The notes beneath the pieces are model-generated. The model had not been told where the DNA came from. It saw only the letters and a list, made by a program, of their open reading frames with translations, and ran no database searches. A stretch of 64,000 nucleotides of DNA. It comes from Camelimonas lactis (GTDB lineage Bacteria > Pseudomonadota > Alphaproteobacteria > Rhizobiales > Beijerinckiaceae). Every line of letters begins with the position of its first letter. The first letter of the stretch is position 1. Of this stretch, positions 34,294 to 43,695 are shown one piece after another. The stretch covers positions 124,001-188,000 of the forward strand of contig NZ_SLWL01000002.1 in the NCBI RefSeq assembly GCF_004342915.1. Direction: 5' to 3'. The translations under genes were made by a program, and so were the position numbers.

Positions 34294-37200
34294 TCAGACC
34301 GGCGGAATGGTGCGGAAACGCGGCGGCGCGTGGTTGTCCCGGCGGGCGGGAACGCGCTGCAGCGTCTCAATAATGCGGAAGCGGGTGGCGCACGGATCGA
34401 TGACGTCGTCCACGCCAAAACCACGGGCGGCTTCGAGCGGCGTCACCTGGGCGCGCATGTCGTCGATCAGTTGCTGGCGACGGGCCTGTGGGTCGGCCGC
34501 GGCGGCGTACTCCTTGCGAAACGCCACATCGACGGCGCCTTCGATCGACATGGCGCAGATCTCGGCGGTCGGCCAGGCGACGGCGAGATCGGCGTCGAAG
34601 CTGCGGCCGCCGGCCATCGCCACATAGCCAAGACCATAGCCCTTGCGCAGCACCACGGAGATGCGCGGCACCGTCGCCAGCCCCAGTTCGGCGATCAGTT
34701 TGGCGCTGCGCCGGCCAAGCTGGGTGCGTTCGGCGTCGGAGCCAATGGCGAAGCCGGGCACGTCGATCAGATAGATCAGCGGCAGGCCGAAGGCGTCGCA
34801 CATGGCGATGAAGCGGGCGGCTTTTTCGCAGGCCGGCGAATCGAGCATGCCGCCAAGCACCAGGGCCTGGTTGGCGATGAAGCCGACCGGCCGCCCATCC
34901 ATGCGCGCCAGCGCCGTCACCACATTGCGGGCGAACGCCGGCTTGAACTCCGTGACGCTGCCGGCGTCGGCGATGCGGTCGATGACGCAGCGCACGTCAT
35001 AGGCCTTGCGGGGATTGGCCGGAACCATCGCCGCCAGCGGCGCGGCGCGCTCCGCCTCCTCGGCGGCGCTCAGGGTGGGCGGGGTCAGCGGAAGCGGCGC
35101 CCGGGCGTTGGAGGGCATATAGGAGAGATGCCTGCGCAGGGCGGCGATCGCCTCCTCCTCCGTGGCGACGGCCAGATCCGCGAGGCCATGGCGTCCCACC
35201 TGAACATCGGCGCCGCCCAGCGCCTCGATGCCGATGTCCTCGCCCGTGCCGGCCTTCACCAGCGCCGGCCCGGCAAGACCCATGGCGGACTTGCCGCGCA
35301 CCATGACGACGAAATCGGCGAGGCCGGTGTAATTGGTGTTGGCGGCGAAGCCGGCGCCGAGAATGGCGCCCACCACAGGAACCCAGCCGTTGAGGCGGGT
35401 GAGATCATGGAACGACGAGGCGCCGGCGGCATAGTGGCGGGAGTTCTGACCGTCCTGGATACGATGGCCGCCGCCATCGAGCAGCATGACCAGCGGAACG
35501 CCGCTCTTCAGGGCGATGGCGATCGCCCGGTCCATTTTCCCGATGCCGAGGTGACCGACGCTGCCGCCAAAGACGCTGAAGTCCTGGGAGACGACCATCA
35601 CCGGCCGGCCGTCGATGCGCGCCGAGCCGACCACCACGCCTTCAGCCGGGGCGGTTTCTTCCAGCCCCTCATGGGCGACCAGCCCGCCAATCTCGACAAA
35701 ACTGCCGGCGTCGGCCAGCAGGTCGATGCGCTGGCGCGCCGTCAGCCGCTCGCGCTCACGCAGGCGGGCCACGGCGCCGGGCCGCGCCGCGTCCAGGGTG
35801 GCGGCGCGCGCGTCCTCGATGAGGTCGCGCAGGGCCAGCGCCTCCGCATCGTGCTCCGGCGTCTGCTCCACCTCGACCACCGGTCCGTCGGCGCCGACAA
35901 TCCAGAGGATTGGCGCATCGGCGCGCAGGGTGTCGCCGGGGGCGGCGTCGATGCGCGCCACCTGCCCCGCCGTGGCGGCGGTGATGGCGTGCTCCATCTT
36001 CATGGCCTCAACGATGGCCAGGGTCTGGCCCGCCGCGACGCTGTCGCCCGCCGCCGCCTTCACCGCCACCAGGCGGCCGCGCATGGGGGCCCGCAGGGCC
36101 GTCGCGCCCTCCAGATCGCCAGTCACGGCCTGCGTCCCGGCGCTGTCGCCCGCATCGACGCGGGGCGCCAGCCATGACTTCTGATCGCCGGCGGCGGCCA
36201 CCAGTTGCGAGGCGGCGCGGCTGATGAAGCCGGTGTCGGCCTGGCCGGCGATGAATTCAGGATGGGCGAGAATGGCCTGAAGCGCCGGGATCGTGGTGGC
36301 GACGCCGGCGACGCCGAACTCGCCCAGCGCCCGGCGGGCCCGCGCCAGGGTCTGGCCGAAATCGCCGGACGGCGCGTGGACAACCAGCTTGGCCAGCAGG
36401 GCGTCGAAGCCGGAATGGGTTTCATAGCCCCGGTAGCCGAAGCTCTCGACGCGCACGCCGGCGCCGGAGGGCGGCTCGAACACGCCGATGACGCCGCCGG
36501 ACGGCAAGGCGCCGCCATCTTCGGTGAGCGTCTCCATATTGACGCGCAGCTGGATGGCATGGCCGCGCGCCGGCGGCGGCGTGGTCAATCCCAGTTCGGC
36601 CAGCGTGCGGCCAGCAGCCAGGGCAAGCTGGGTCTGCACCAGGTCGACGCCGGTCACCTCCTCGGTGACAGTGTGCTCCACCTGAAGCCGGGGATTCATC
36701 TCGATGAAAACGTAGCGCCCCGTGGCGCGCCCCCGGGCGTCTGTCTCGACCAGAAACTCCACGGTGCCGACCGCATCATAGCGCGCCGCGGCGGCGATGC
36801 GCGTCGCTTCCTCGCACAGGCGCTGGCGCAGATCGTTTTCCAGCCACGGGCTGGGGGCGATCTCGACCAGCTTCTGGTGGCGGCGCTGCACCGAGCACTC
36901 GCGCTCCCACAGGTGCGAGACGGCGCCCGTACGATCGCCAACCACCTGCACCTCGATGTGGCGGGCGCGGCCGATCAGCTCCTCAGCGTAGATGTCGTCG
37001 GAGCCGAAGGCGGCGCGGGCCTCGGAGGCGCAGCGGTCACAGGCTTCCGCAAGATCGGCGATGTCGCGGACGACGCGCATGCCCCGGCCACCGCCGCCGG
37101 CGACAGCCTTGAGCATGACGCCAGCCGCATCCGGCCCCAGACGTTCCATGAAGGCCTGGACCTGGGCCAGGCTGGCGGGGCCGTTGGTGTTGCGGGCGAC

Positions 37201-37599
37201 GGGGACGCCAGTTTCACGGGCCAGGGCGACGGCGCGCGCCTTGTCGCCGAACAGCTCCAGCGCTTCGGGCCGTGGCCCAATGAAGGTGAGGCCGGCGGCG
37301 GCGCACTGGCGGGCGAAATCCGCGTTCTCGCTGAGGAAACCGTAGCCGGGGTGAACCGCGTCGCAGCCGTGCTCCACCGCCATGCGAACAAGGGCGGCGC
37401 CGTCAAGGTAAGCGGCCGCGCCCTCGCCTGGCAGCGTCGCCGCCGCGTCCGCCTTCGTCATGTGCAGCGCGCGGGCGTCGTCCCGCGGGGCGACGGCGAG
37501 CGACGCCACGCCGGCTTCGGCGCAGGCTCGCGCAATGCGGATGGCGATCTCGCCGCGATTGGCAATGAGAAGCTTGCGGAACAAGGGCGGGTCTTTCAC
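34294..37599 (-). CDS. Single-chain biotin-dependent acyl-CoA carboxylase
   Basis: A 1101-residue multidomain enzyme. Residues 1-~450 are biotin carboxylase (KLLIANRGEIAIRIARACAE, HPGYGFLSENADFA, KAVAGGGGRGMRVV, FIEMNPRLQVEHTVTEE). Residues ~500-570 are the biotin carrier, with biotinyl K534 in EAMKMEH. Residues ~590-1095 carry both carboxyltransferase halves (RERLTARQRIDLLADAGSF, then IYLIDVPGFAIGSDAE). This order matches the single-chain long-chain acyl-CoA carboxylase (LCC) described from actinobacteria and Rhodopseudomonas, rather than two-subunit propionyl-CoA carboxylase. The start is a GTG with no clear ribosome site. Confidence 0.9.
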   Translation of the reverse strand: MKDPPLFRKLLIANRGEIAIRIARACAEAGVASLAVAPRDDARALHMTKADAAATLPGEGAAAYLDGAALVRMAVEHGCDAVHPGYGFLSENADFARQCAAAGLTFIGPRPEALELFGDKARAVALARETGVPVARNTNGPASLAQVQAFMERLGPDAAGVMLKAVAGGGGRGMRVVRDIADLAEACDRCASEARAAFGSDDIYAEELIGRARHIEVQVVGDRTGAVSHLWERECSVQRRHQKLVEIAPSPWLENDLRQRLCEEATRIAAAARYDAVGTVEFLVETDARGRATGRYVFIEMNPRLQVEHTVTEEVTGVDLVQTQLALAAGRTLAELGLTTPPPARGHAIQLRVNMETLTEDGGALPSGGVIGVFEPPSGAGVRVESFGYRGYETHSGFDALLAKLVVHAPSGDFGQTLARARRALGEFGVAGVATTIPALQAILAHPEFIAGQADTGFISRAASQLVAAAGDQKSWLAPRVDAGDSAGTQAVTGDLEGATALRAPMRGRLVAVKAAAGDSVAAGQTLAIVEAMKMEHAITAATAGQVARIDAAPGDTLRADAPILWIVGADGPVVEVEQTPEHDAEALALRDLIEDARAATLDAARPGAVARLRERERLTARQRIDLLADAGSFVEIGGLVAHEGLEETAPAEGVVVGSARIDGRPVMVVSQDFSVFGGSVGHLGIGKMDRAIAIALKSGVPLVMLLDGGGHRIQDGQNSRHYAAGASSFHDLTRLNGWVPVVGAILGAGFAANTNYTGLADFVVMVRGKSAMGLAGPALVKAGTGEDIGIEALGGADVQVGRHGLADLAVATEEEAIAALRRHLSYMPSNARAPLPLTPPTLSAAEEAERAAPLAAMVPANPRKAYDVRCVIDRIADAGSVTEFKPAFARNVVTALARMDGRPVGFIANQALVLGGMLDSPACEKAARFIAMCDAFGLPLIYLIDVPGFAIGSDAERTQLGRRSAKLIAELGLATVPRISVVLRKGYGLGYVAMAGGRSFDADLAVAWPTAEICAMSIEGAVDVAFRKEYAAAADPQARRQQLIDDMRAQVTPLEAARGFGVDDVIDPCATRFRIIETLQRVPARRDNHAPPRFRTIPPV

Positions 37600-38220
37600 G
37601 GGGTCAGCAAATCCGGCTCCCGGCGGGAGCGGTCCGCGCCTGGCTGGCGCGGGGCAGTCTGGTCCGCGACGCGGATTCTGGCGGGCGGATATTCAGGCTA
37701 CAGCGCTGGCCGGACCGCCGGGCCGGCGCGAAAGACGCTCACCATTTTCAGGAAGCGTAACGACCACGCGGACGCGCTGTGAGGCCGCGCGCGGCCACCT
37801 GCCCTGACCGGTCATGTTTCCACCCTTTCACGTCCTGTCGGCGCGCCGGTGAGCCGGCCGCATTTTTGTAATTATTAGCATGATCAATTTATTTGCATCA
37901 AGCCATTGGCACATTGATTTGCATCAATGCGCAGGCCACATACACGCGCTAATTGTATCGGGGCCCGCCGCATCGCCTCCGCTTCGTCGGGCGCCGGGTC
38001 CCGGCCACGCCAACAGTTTCCCTGTTCCAATGCGGCTTGCGAATTTTGAACCTTCAGACAGCACGCCCTTCCGGGCCGGCAACTCCGCAACCATCACGCG
38101 AACCGCGTTGCGGCGTGACATCGTCGATGCGCCCCGTTCCTGTTGATTCGCACACTGGGCAGGCGCCGGATTCCAGGCGACCGCCGCCTGCCCGCCGGCA
38201 ACCGGCGCGGAAGCCTGAGC
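37600..38220. other. Divergent intergenic region with FNR-like boxes
   Basis: These 620 bases separate the carboxylase (minus) and a TetR gene (plus). The flanks are GC-rich, with an abrupt AT-rich island at 37860-37960 that contains two FNR-type sites. No convincing reading frame was found in the island's transcript. Confidence 0.55.
37888..37927 (+). promoter_or_regulatory. Pair of FNR/FixK-type boxes
   Basis: TTGATTTGCATCAA at 37914-37927 is a perfect TTGAT-N4-ATCAA dyad. A second copy with one mismatch, TTTATTTGCATCAA, lies 26 bases upstream at 37888-37901. A weak -10-like TAATTGTAT follows at ~37950. Oxygen control by an FNR/FixK protein is inferred from the consensus. Confidence 0.6.
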
Positions 38221-39030
38221 TTGGCCGGGCGCCATGAGGCGGGCGGCGGGCCGGCGCCGGCCGGAACGCCAGACCCGGACCTGCACGCGGCGACGGCGGC
38301 GACTGGTCCGGCAAACCCGCATACCTCCGGCGCCGGACCTTCGCGCCCACGGTCTTTCCGCCGGCCAGGCCGCCCGCCCCTGAAGGGAGGCGCCGGGGAA
38401 GATTCATCCCGGGAGAAACTGCTCGACGTCGCCATCGACCTGTTTGCCGACCGGGGTTATGAGCCGGTGAGCACCGCGGCGGTGGCGCGCGCCGCCGGCC
38501 TGTCGCAATCGATGGTGCACTACCACTTCGGCTCCAAGGAGCGGTTGTGGCGCGCGGCGATATACCGGGTGATGCGTCGCCGGGGCCAGTATTTCCCTGT
38601 GGGGCGCCCCGAAACGCCCGAACCCAATCCGCTCGAACGTCTGCGGACGCTGATCCGCCGTCTGGTGGCGGCCAACGCCGCGGAGCCGCGCTACATCCGC
38701 ATTGTCAGCCATGAGGCCATGGGCCAGACGCAGCGGTTCGACTGGCTGATGGAAACCTTCATCCGGCCCGGCATCGCCGCCTTTGACGACGCCATCGCCG
38801 ACGCGATGGCCCAAGGGCTCGTCCGGCCGCTGCCGCCTCACCAGACGTCGAACATCATCACCTCGGCCGCGTCCATGACCTTCAGCATCGGCGCCGTGAC
38901 GCGGGCAATTCACGGCAAGGACCCCTTTGACCCCGAGCAGGTGCGCATCTACGGCGACGCCATCGTCTCCGTGCTGTTCGAGGGGCTGCTGGCAACGACC
39001 GGCGATGACGCGCCGCCACCGGGCGCCTGA
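38221..39030 (+). CDS. TetR-family transcriptional regulator
   Basis: About 269 residues if a TTG at 38221 (GGAAG upstream) is used; a TTG at 38143 is also in frame and no ATG is available. The DNA-binding part is REKLLDVAIDLFADRGYEPV, then VARAAGLSQSMVHYHF and GSKERLWRAAIY, with a C-terminal domain like TetR_C_33/CecR types (AAEPRYIRIVSHEAMG). The long Arg/Pro-rich N terminus may not be translated. It heads the reductase genes at 39142 and 40474. Confidence 0.8.
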   Translation: MAGRHEAGGGPAPAGTPDPDLHAATAATGPANPHTSGAGPSRPRSFRRPGRPPLKGGAGEDSSREKLLDVAIDLFADRGYEPVSTAAVARAAGLSQSMVHYHFGSKERLWRAAIYRVMRRRGQYFPVGRPETPEPNPLERLRTLIRRLVAANAAEPRYIRIVSHEAMGQTQRFDWLMETFIRPGIAAFDDAIADAMAQGLVRPLPPHQTSNIITSAASMTFSIGAVTRAIHGKDPFDPEQVRIYGDAIVSVLFEGLLATTGDDAPPPGA

Positions 39031-39141
39031 GAAATTGCCCCTGGACCAATGGGCGTTTCAGCGGCAGGATGCCGGGCCTTGCGAATATGGCGCGAGGCGA
39101 AACGCAGGCGCTGAAGACGCCGCGCATGGGAGGGCCGGAGA

Positions 39142-40245
39142 ATGAACAGGCATGTGCTTGTGGCGGGCGCATCGGGCCTCGTCGGCCAGGCGGCGCTGCG
39201 CCATTTCCAGGGCATGGCGGGGGTGCGCGTCACCGCGCTGTCGCGCAGACGCCCGCTTCAGGACAGCGGCGCCCGCTTTCTCAGCCTTGACCTCACGGAC
39301 CAGGAAGCCTGCGCGGACGCGGCCGCGTGCCTTAGCGATGTGACCCATGTGGTCTATGCGGCGCTTTACGAAAAGCCGGCGCTGATCGACGGCTGGCGCG
39401 ACCCGGAACAGATCGCCGTCAACGCCCGTATGTTCAGCAATCTGATGGAGCCGCTGCTCGCCCATGCCGGCGGCTTGCGCCACGTCACCCTGTTGCAGGG
39501 CGCCAAGGCTTACGGCGCCCACGCGCGCCGCATGGCGTTGCCGCCGCGTGAAGATCGTGACGAGGCGCACGACATCCCGAATTTTTACTGGGAGCAGGAG
39601 AACTGGCTCAAGGCGGCCCGGCGCGGCCAGAACTGGACATGGACCATCTGGCGTCCGCAGATCATCTTCGGCCTGTCGTTCGGCAGCGCCATGAACCCCA
39701 TCACCGCCATCGGCGCCTGGGCGGCCCTGCTGCATGAGAAGGGCGAGCCGCTGTATTTTCCTGGCGGCGAAACCGGCAACGTGTTGCAGGCGGTGGACGC
39801 GGACCTGCTGGCGCAGGCGATCGCCTGGGGTGGTGAGGCTGAAACGGCGCGCGACCGCATTTTCAATATCACCAACGGCGATGTCTTCGTGTGGGCCAAT
39901 GTCTGGCCGGCGATCGCCGACGCCCTTGGCATGCGCCCCGGCGAACGCCGCCCCGCCTCCCTGGCCGACGATCTGGCGCGAAGCGGCGCGGAATGGGCCG
40001 CCCTGTGCCGCCGGCACGGCCTCGCCGCGCCGGAACTGCCGGCCTTTGTCGGAGCCTCGGCCCAGTACATGGATTATCTGCTGGCGCGAAACGCCAGCGG
40101 CGGCGCCAAGGTCTCTATCATTTCCGATATCCGCCGGCACGAGGCGGGTTTTTCCATGGTGATGGACACGGAAGCCATGTTCAGGAAATGGTTCAGCGCC
40201 TTTCGGGAAGCGCGGCTGTTGCCGGGCCACGCCGGAATGCACTGA
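39142..40245 (+). CDS. PRISE-like NAD(P)H-dependent reductase (progesterone 5-beta-reductase/iridoid synthase family)
   Basis: A 367-residue extended SDR. It has HVLVAGASGLVGQAALRHF, ALSRRRP, the lysine motif LLQGAKAYGAH (K122) and the tyrosine motif NFYWEQENWL (Y149), which correspond to the K and Y of the PRISE active site. PRISE enzymes reduce activated C=C bonds of enones. The natural substrate here is unknown. The ATG follows GGAG. It lies 111 bases after the TetR gene and probably under its control. Confidence 0.82.
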   Translation: MNRHVLVAGASGLVGQAALRHFQGMAGVRVTALSRRRPLQDSGARFLSLDLTDQEACADAAACLSDVTHVVYAALYEKPALIDGWRDPEQIAVNARMFSNLMEPLLAHAGGLRHVTLLQGAKAYGAHARRMALPPREDRDEAHDIPNFYWEQENWLKAARRGQNWTWTIWRPQIIFGLSFGSAMNPITAIGAWAALLHEKGEPLYFPGGETGNVLQAVDADLLAQAIAWGGEAETARDRIFNITNGDVFVWANVWPAIADALGMRPGERRPASLADDLARSGAEWAALCRRHGLAAPELPAFVGASAQYMDYLLARNASGGAKVSIISDIRRHEAGFSMVMDTEAMFRKWFSAFREARLLPGHAGMH

Positions 40246-40473
40246 GACACGCCTGAGTGCCTGAGACCTGACGGCGGCCGCCGCTCCGACACGATCGCCG
40301 GGCGTCCGCTCCGGGGCGTGGGTTCCTGAAGCATGTTCCGCCGTGGCGCCTGGTTCGCGGCGTTTCCAGGTCGGCGCCACCCTTGCGGCGCATACGCCAA
40401 TTTCACGAACAGGCGTGATCCCCGACGCGTGGCAGCGCCATGGACCGCCATATCGCAGCGAAAGGTATAATCC

Positions 40474-41454
40474 GTGAAATATGTGAAATTCGGCCAGACC
40501 GGTCTCGACGTTTCCCGCATCTGCCTTGGTTGCATGACCTATGGCGTTCCGGATCGCGGCGCGCACCCGTGGACGCTGGACGAGGACGCCAGCCGGCCGC
40601 TCATCCGCCAGGCGGTGGAGGCCGGCATCAATTTCTTCGACACGGCGAACGCCTATTCCGACGGCACATCGGAAGAAATCGTCGGCCGGGCGCTGAAGGA
40701 TTTCACGCGGCGCGAGGAAACCGTCATCGCCACCAAGGTTTTCATGCGCACGCGCAAGGGGCCAAACGGCGCCGGACTGTCACGCAAGGCGATCATGCAG
40801 GAAATCGACGCCAGCCTGAGGCGCCTCGGCGTGGATTATGTGGACCTCTACCAGATCCACCGCTGGGACTACGACACGCCGGTGGAGGAGACGCTTGAGG
40901 CGCTGCACGATGTGGTGAAGGCCGGCAAGGCGCTGTACATCGGCGCCTCCTCCATGTTCGCCTGGCAGTTCGCCAAAGCGCTTTACACCTCGCGCCTCAA
41001 CGGCTGGACGGAATTCGTCTCGATGCAAAACCACCTCAACCTGCTGATGCGGGAGGAGGAGCGCGAGATGCTGCCGCTCTGCCGGGATCAGGGCGTCGCC
41101 GTGATGCCGTGGAGCCCGCTGGCGCGCGGCCGCCTGACACGCGACTGGGACGAGACCAGCCAGCGTCAGGAAACCGATGTGTTCGGGGGCACGCTTTATC
41201 GCTCCAGCGAGGACAGCGACCGGCAAATCGTGGCGGAGGTCGCCCGCATCGCCGCGGCGCGCGGCGTTTCGCGCGCCCAGGTCGCCATGATGTGGCTGCT
41301 GCAAAAGGACGGCGTGACGACGCCGATCGTCGGCGCCAGCAAGCCACAGCATCTGGCCGACGCCGTCGCGGCTGTCGATCTTGTGCTCGACGACGCGGAG
41401 ATCGCCGCCCTGGAAGCTCCGTACGTTCCCCACCCGGTCGCCGGGTTCAGCTGA
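40474..41454 (+). CDS. Aldo/keto reductase
   Basis: A 326-residue AKR of the YajO/Tas-like bacterial group. The catalytic tetrad is present: D56 and Y61 (FFDTANAYSDG), K88 (VIATKVF) and H129 (YQIHRWD). The NADPH end has TPIVGASKPQHLADAV. The GTG start has AAAGG eight bases before it; an ATG-led version would lose the first strand. It runs in the same direction as the PRISE gene, 228 bases apart. Confidence 0.92.
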   Translation: MKYVKFGQTGLDVSRICLGCMTYGVPDRGAHPWTLDEDASRPLIRQAVEAGINFFDTANAYSDGTSEEIVGRALKDFTRREETVIATKVFMRTRKGPNGAGLSRKAIMQEIDASLRRLGVDYVDLYQIHRWDYDTPVEETLEALHDVVKAGKALYIGASSMFAWQFAKALYTSRLNGWTEFVSMQNHLNLLMREEEREMLPLCRDQGVAVMPWSPLARGRLTRDWDETSQRQETDVFGGTLYRSSEDSDRQIVAEVARIAAARGVSRAQVAMMWLLQKDGVTTPIVGASKPQHLADAVAAVDLVLDDAEIAALEAPYVPHPVAGFS

Positions 41455-42005
41455 GCCCGGCCGGCGCCAGTTCGCCGCCTGGAAGCGGGCGCGGCCGTTT
41501 CGCCATGGTTTCCCGCCATGGCGCGGGCCGCGCCGCTTCCCCATCATTTTCACGCGACGATTCACAGAGGCCCCTTGCGCCAGTCGCATGACGTTCCGCG
41601 ACGGGCGTGGCCGCAACAGCCTCGAATAAACAATTGTCTCAACATCAATATTTGCGATCTGTCTTCCCGGGTGGCTTCAATGGGCGACGCCGGTGGGGCG
41701 TCGGGGAAGTACACTTCTTAGAATCCCTCTAAATCATTGAGATTGCGTTCAAATTTTTGCGGGTTTAGTGAAGCGCGAGTTCCACGGGCCTGTCTGGCGC
41801 CAATCGCCTGCGGCTTGCGGATGCGTCATTCCGGTCCGCGGGCCAGCCGGCGGGATTGCACGGAATGACAGATTGGCCGTTTGCGGCGCCTTTTGCCGGG
41901 CGAACGGGCCGGGGCGCCGGCAGCGGCGGAACGCCTGTTCCCGCCGTACACGACGGCCCTTCCGCCAGGATATCCGGCGGTTGTTGCAATAGGGGAGTTG
42001 CTCAC
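41455..42005. other. Leader region of the exbB-exbD-tonB operon
   Basis: No gene was found in 550 bases. The middle (41625-41775) is AT-rich and contains an Irr-like box. The last ~230 bases are GC-rich and could be a leader, or could code if exbB started earlier, but no signal peptide results from an earlier start. Confidence 0.5.
41717..41733 (+). promoter_or_regulatory. Irr/ICE-like iron-control element
   Basis: CTTAGAATCCCTCTAAA matches the alphaproteobacterial iron-control element pattern (TTTAGAA-N3-TTCTAAA) at all but two positions, with TTAGA/TCTAA arms. It precedes TonB-system genes, which are usually iron-regulated. Confidence 0.55.
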
Positions 42006-43208
42006 TTGTCCGCGTTTTCGAAGCATTTCGCCCGTTCGCGCAGCACGCGCGCCGTCGCGGCCTCCGAACGCGCCAAACCTGGGGTCCACCAGGGTTTCGC
42101 CGCGCCCCTCGTCGTCCTGATGCTGGCCCAGGCGCTGGCGGCCCCCGCCCTTGCCCAGGGACTGCCCCAGGGGCAGACGCAGCAGCAGGCGCAGCAGGCT
42201 CCGGCCGCGCCAACCGCCGCGCCGGCTGCGCAGCCGAAACCTGTCATGTCGGTTCCCGATCACGCCGCCCCGACCTCAAACCTGCCAGTGGGTCACCCGC
42301 CCCTGCCCGCAACTCCTGCGCCTGGCGCTGCGCCGGCTTCTGGCGCTGTTCCGGCCACCGCTCCGGCAGGCGCCCCGTCCGCCCAACAGGCCGCGCCGGC
42401 CAACGCCGTCCAGCCTCAGGTCCAGGGGCAAAACCAGGCCCAGGGACAAAACCTGACCCAGGAGCAGGCCGCGAAGCCCGCGGCTCCGGCCGCCACCGCC
42501 GTTATCCCGCATGATCTGTCGCCATGGGGCATGTTCATGCAGGCCGACATGGTGGTGAAGGCGGTGATGATTGGCCTTGCCTTCGCCTCGCTGGTCACCT
42601 GGACCATCTGGCTGGCGAAATCGCTGGAGCTGCTGGCGGCCCGCCGCCGGGCCGTGCGCGCCGTGCGCCGCCTGCACGCGGCCGACAGCCTCGTGGAAGC
42701 GCTCAGCGACAACGCCATCCGCTCCGGCGGCCCGGTCAGCGAGATCGTCGCCGCGGCGGAATCCGAGGAAGAGCGCTCGGCCGGCCTGCCCGCCGAGGGC
42801 GTCAAGGAGCGCGTCGCCATCGCCCTGTCGCGCATCGAGGCGCGCGCCGGCCGCAACATGGCGCGCGGCACGGGCCTGCTCGCCACCATTGGCTCCACCG
42901 CCCCCTTCGTTGGCCTGTTCGGCACCGTGTGGGGCATCATGAATTCGTTCATCGGCATCTCGGTGGCCAAGACCACCAACCTGGCGGTTGTCGCCCCCGG
43001 CATCGCCGAAGCGTTGCTGGCCACCGCCATCGGTCTGGTCGCCGCCATCCCGGCCGTCATCATCTACAACGTGTTCTCCCGCTCGATCACCGGCTACCGG
43101 GCGCTGCTCTCCGACGCCTCGGCCCTCGCCCTGCAGCATCTGTCCCGTGATCTGGATCGCCGGGACATGGGCGTCAACGTGACCCGGCTGCGTCGCGCCG
43201 CGGAGTAA
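42006..43208 (+). CDS. exbB: TonB-system energizer ExbB
   Basis: A 400-residue MotA/TolQ/ExbB proton-channel protein. From the TTG at 42006 (GGGGAG eight bases upstream) it has a signal peptide ending [13 protein letters not shown] and a ~130-residue Gln/Pro/Ala-rich periplasmic region. Three membrane segments follow ([58 protein letters not shown]). The long N terminus is usual for alphaproteobacterial ExbB. The stop is four bases from exbD. Confidence 0.93.
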   Translation: MSAFSKHFARSRSTRAVAASERAKPGVHQGFAAPLVVLMLAQALAAPALAQGLPQGQTQQQAQQAPAAPTAAPAAQPKPVMSVPDHAAPTSNLPVGHPPLPATPAPGAAPASGAVPATAPAGAPSAQQAAPANAVQPQVQGQNQAQGQNLTQEQAAKPAAPAATAVIPHDLSPWGMFMQADMVVKAVMIGLAFASLVTWTIWLAKSLELLAARRRAVRAVRRLHAADSLVEALSDNAIRSGGPVSEIVAAAESEEERSAGLPAEGVKERVAIALSRIEARAGRNMARGTGLLATIGSTAPFVGLFGTVWGIMNSFIGISVAKTTNLAVVAPGIAEALLATAIGLVAAIPAVIIYNVFSRSITGYRALLSDASALALQHLSRDLDRRDMGVNVTRLRRAAE

Positions 43209-43212
43209 CCAG

Positions 43213-43695
43213 ATGGCCGTCAGTCTGAAAGAAAGCGGCGACGACCTCGCGGAAGTCTCCGAAATCAACGTGACGCCGTTCATCGACGTCATCCTGGTTC
43301 TGCTCATCATCTTCATGGTGGCGGCGCCGCTGTCGACCGTGGACGTGCCGGTTGATCTGCCGGTCTCCAACGCCCAGCAGCAACCGCGCCCGGACAAGCC
43401 GCTGTTCCTGTCCGTGAAGAACGACCTCACCCTGGCGCTCGGCGACGACGGCGTGGCCCGCGACGGCCTGCAGGCCGCGCTTGACGGCCGCACCCACGGC
43501 GACCGCGAGCAGCGTGTGTTCCTGCGCGCCGACCAGGGCGTGGCCTATGGCGAACTGATGAAGGTGATGAACCTGCTGCGCAGCGCCGGCTACCTGAAGA
43601 TCGCGCTTGTTGGCCTGGAAGACACCGGGCAAGCCGCGCCGGCAGCGCCCGCCGCCAGCCCGGCGGCGGGGCAGAATCCTGGAGCCGGCCAGTGA
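43213..43695 (+). CDS. exbD: TonB-system protein ExbD
   Basis: A 160-residue ExbD/TolR protein. The single membrane helix carries the functional Asp in INVTPFIDVILVLLIIFMV, and a periplasmic domain includes KNDLTLALGDDGVA and YGELMKVMNLLRSAGYLKIA. An Ala/Pro-rich tail ends it. Its stop overlaps the GTG start of tonB. Confidence 0.95.
   Translation: MAVSLKESGDDLAEVSEINVTPFIDVILVLLIIFMVAAPLSTVDVPVDLPVSNAQQQPRPDKPLFLSVKNDLTLALGDDGVARDGLQAALDGRTHGDREQRVFLRADQGVAYGELMKVMNLLRSAGYLKIALVGLEDTGQAAPAAPAASPAAGQNPGAGQ

Noticed and set aside
34000-36177. A 725-codon plus-strand frame opposite the acyl-CoA carboxylase
   Set aside because: It shows no domain, and the minus strand has clear biotin carboxylase, carrier and transferase motifs through the whole stretch.
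37880-38146. Possible 88-residue protein downstream of the FNR-like boxes
   Set aside because: The start lies before the boxes, the composition is like random GC-rich sequence after 25 codons, and no ribosome site is present.
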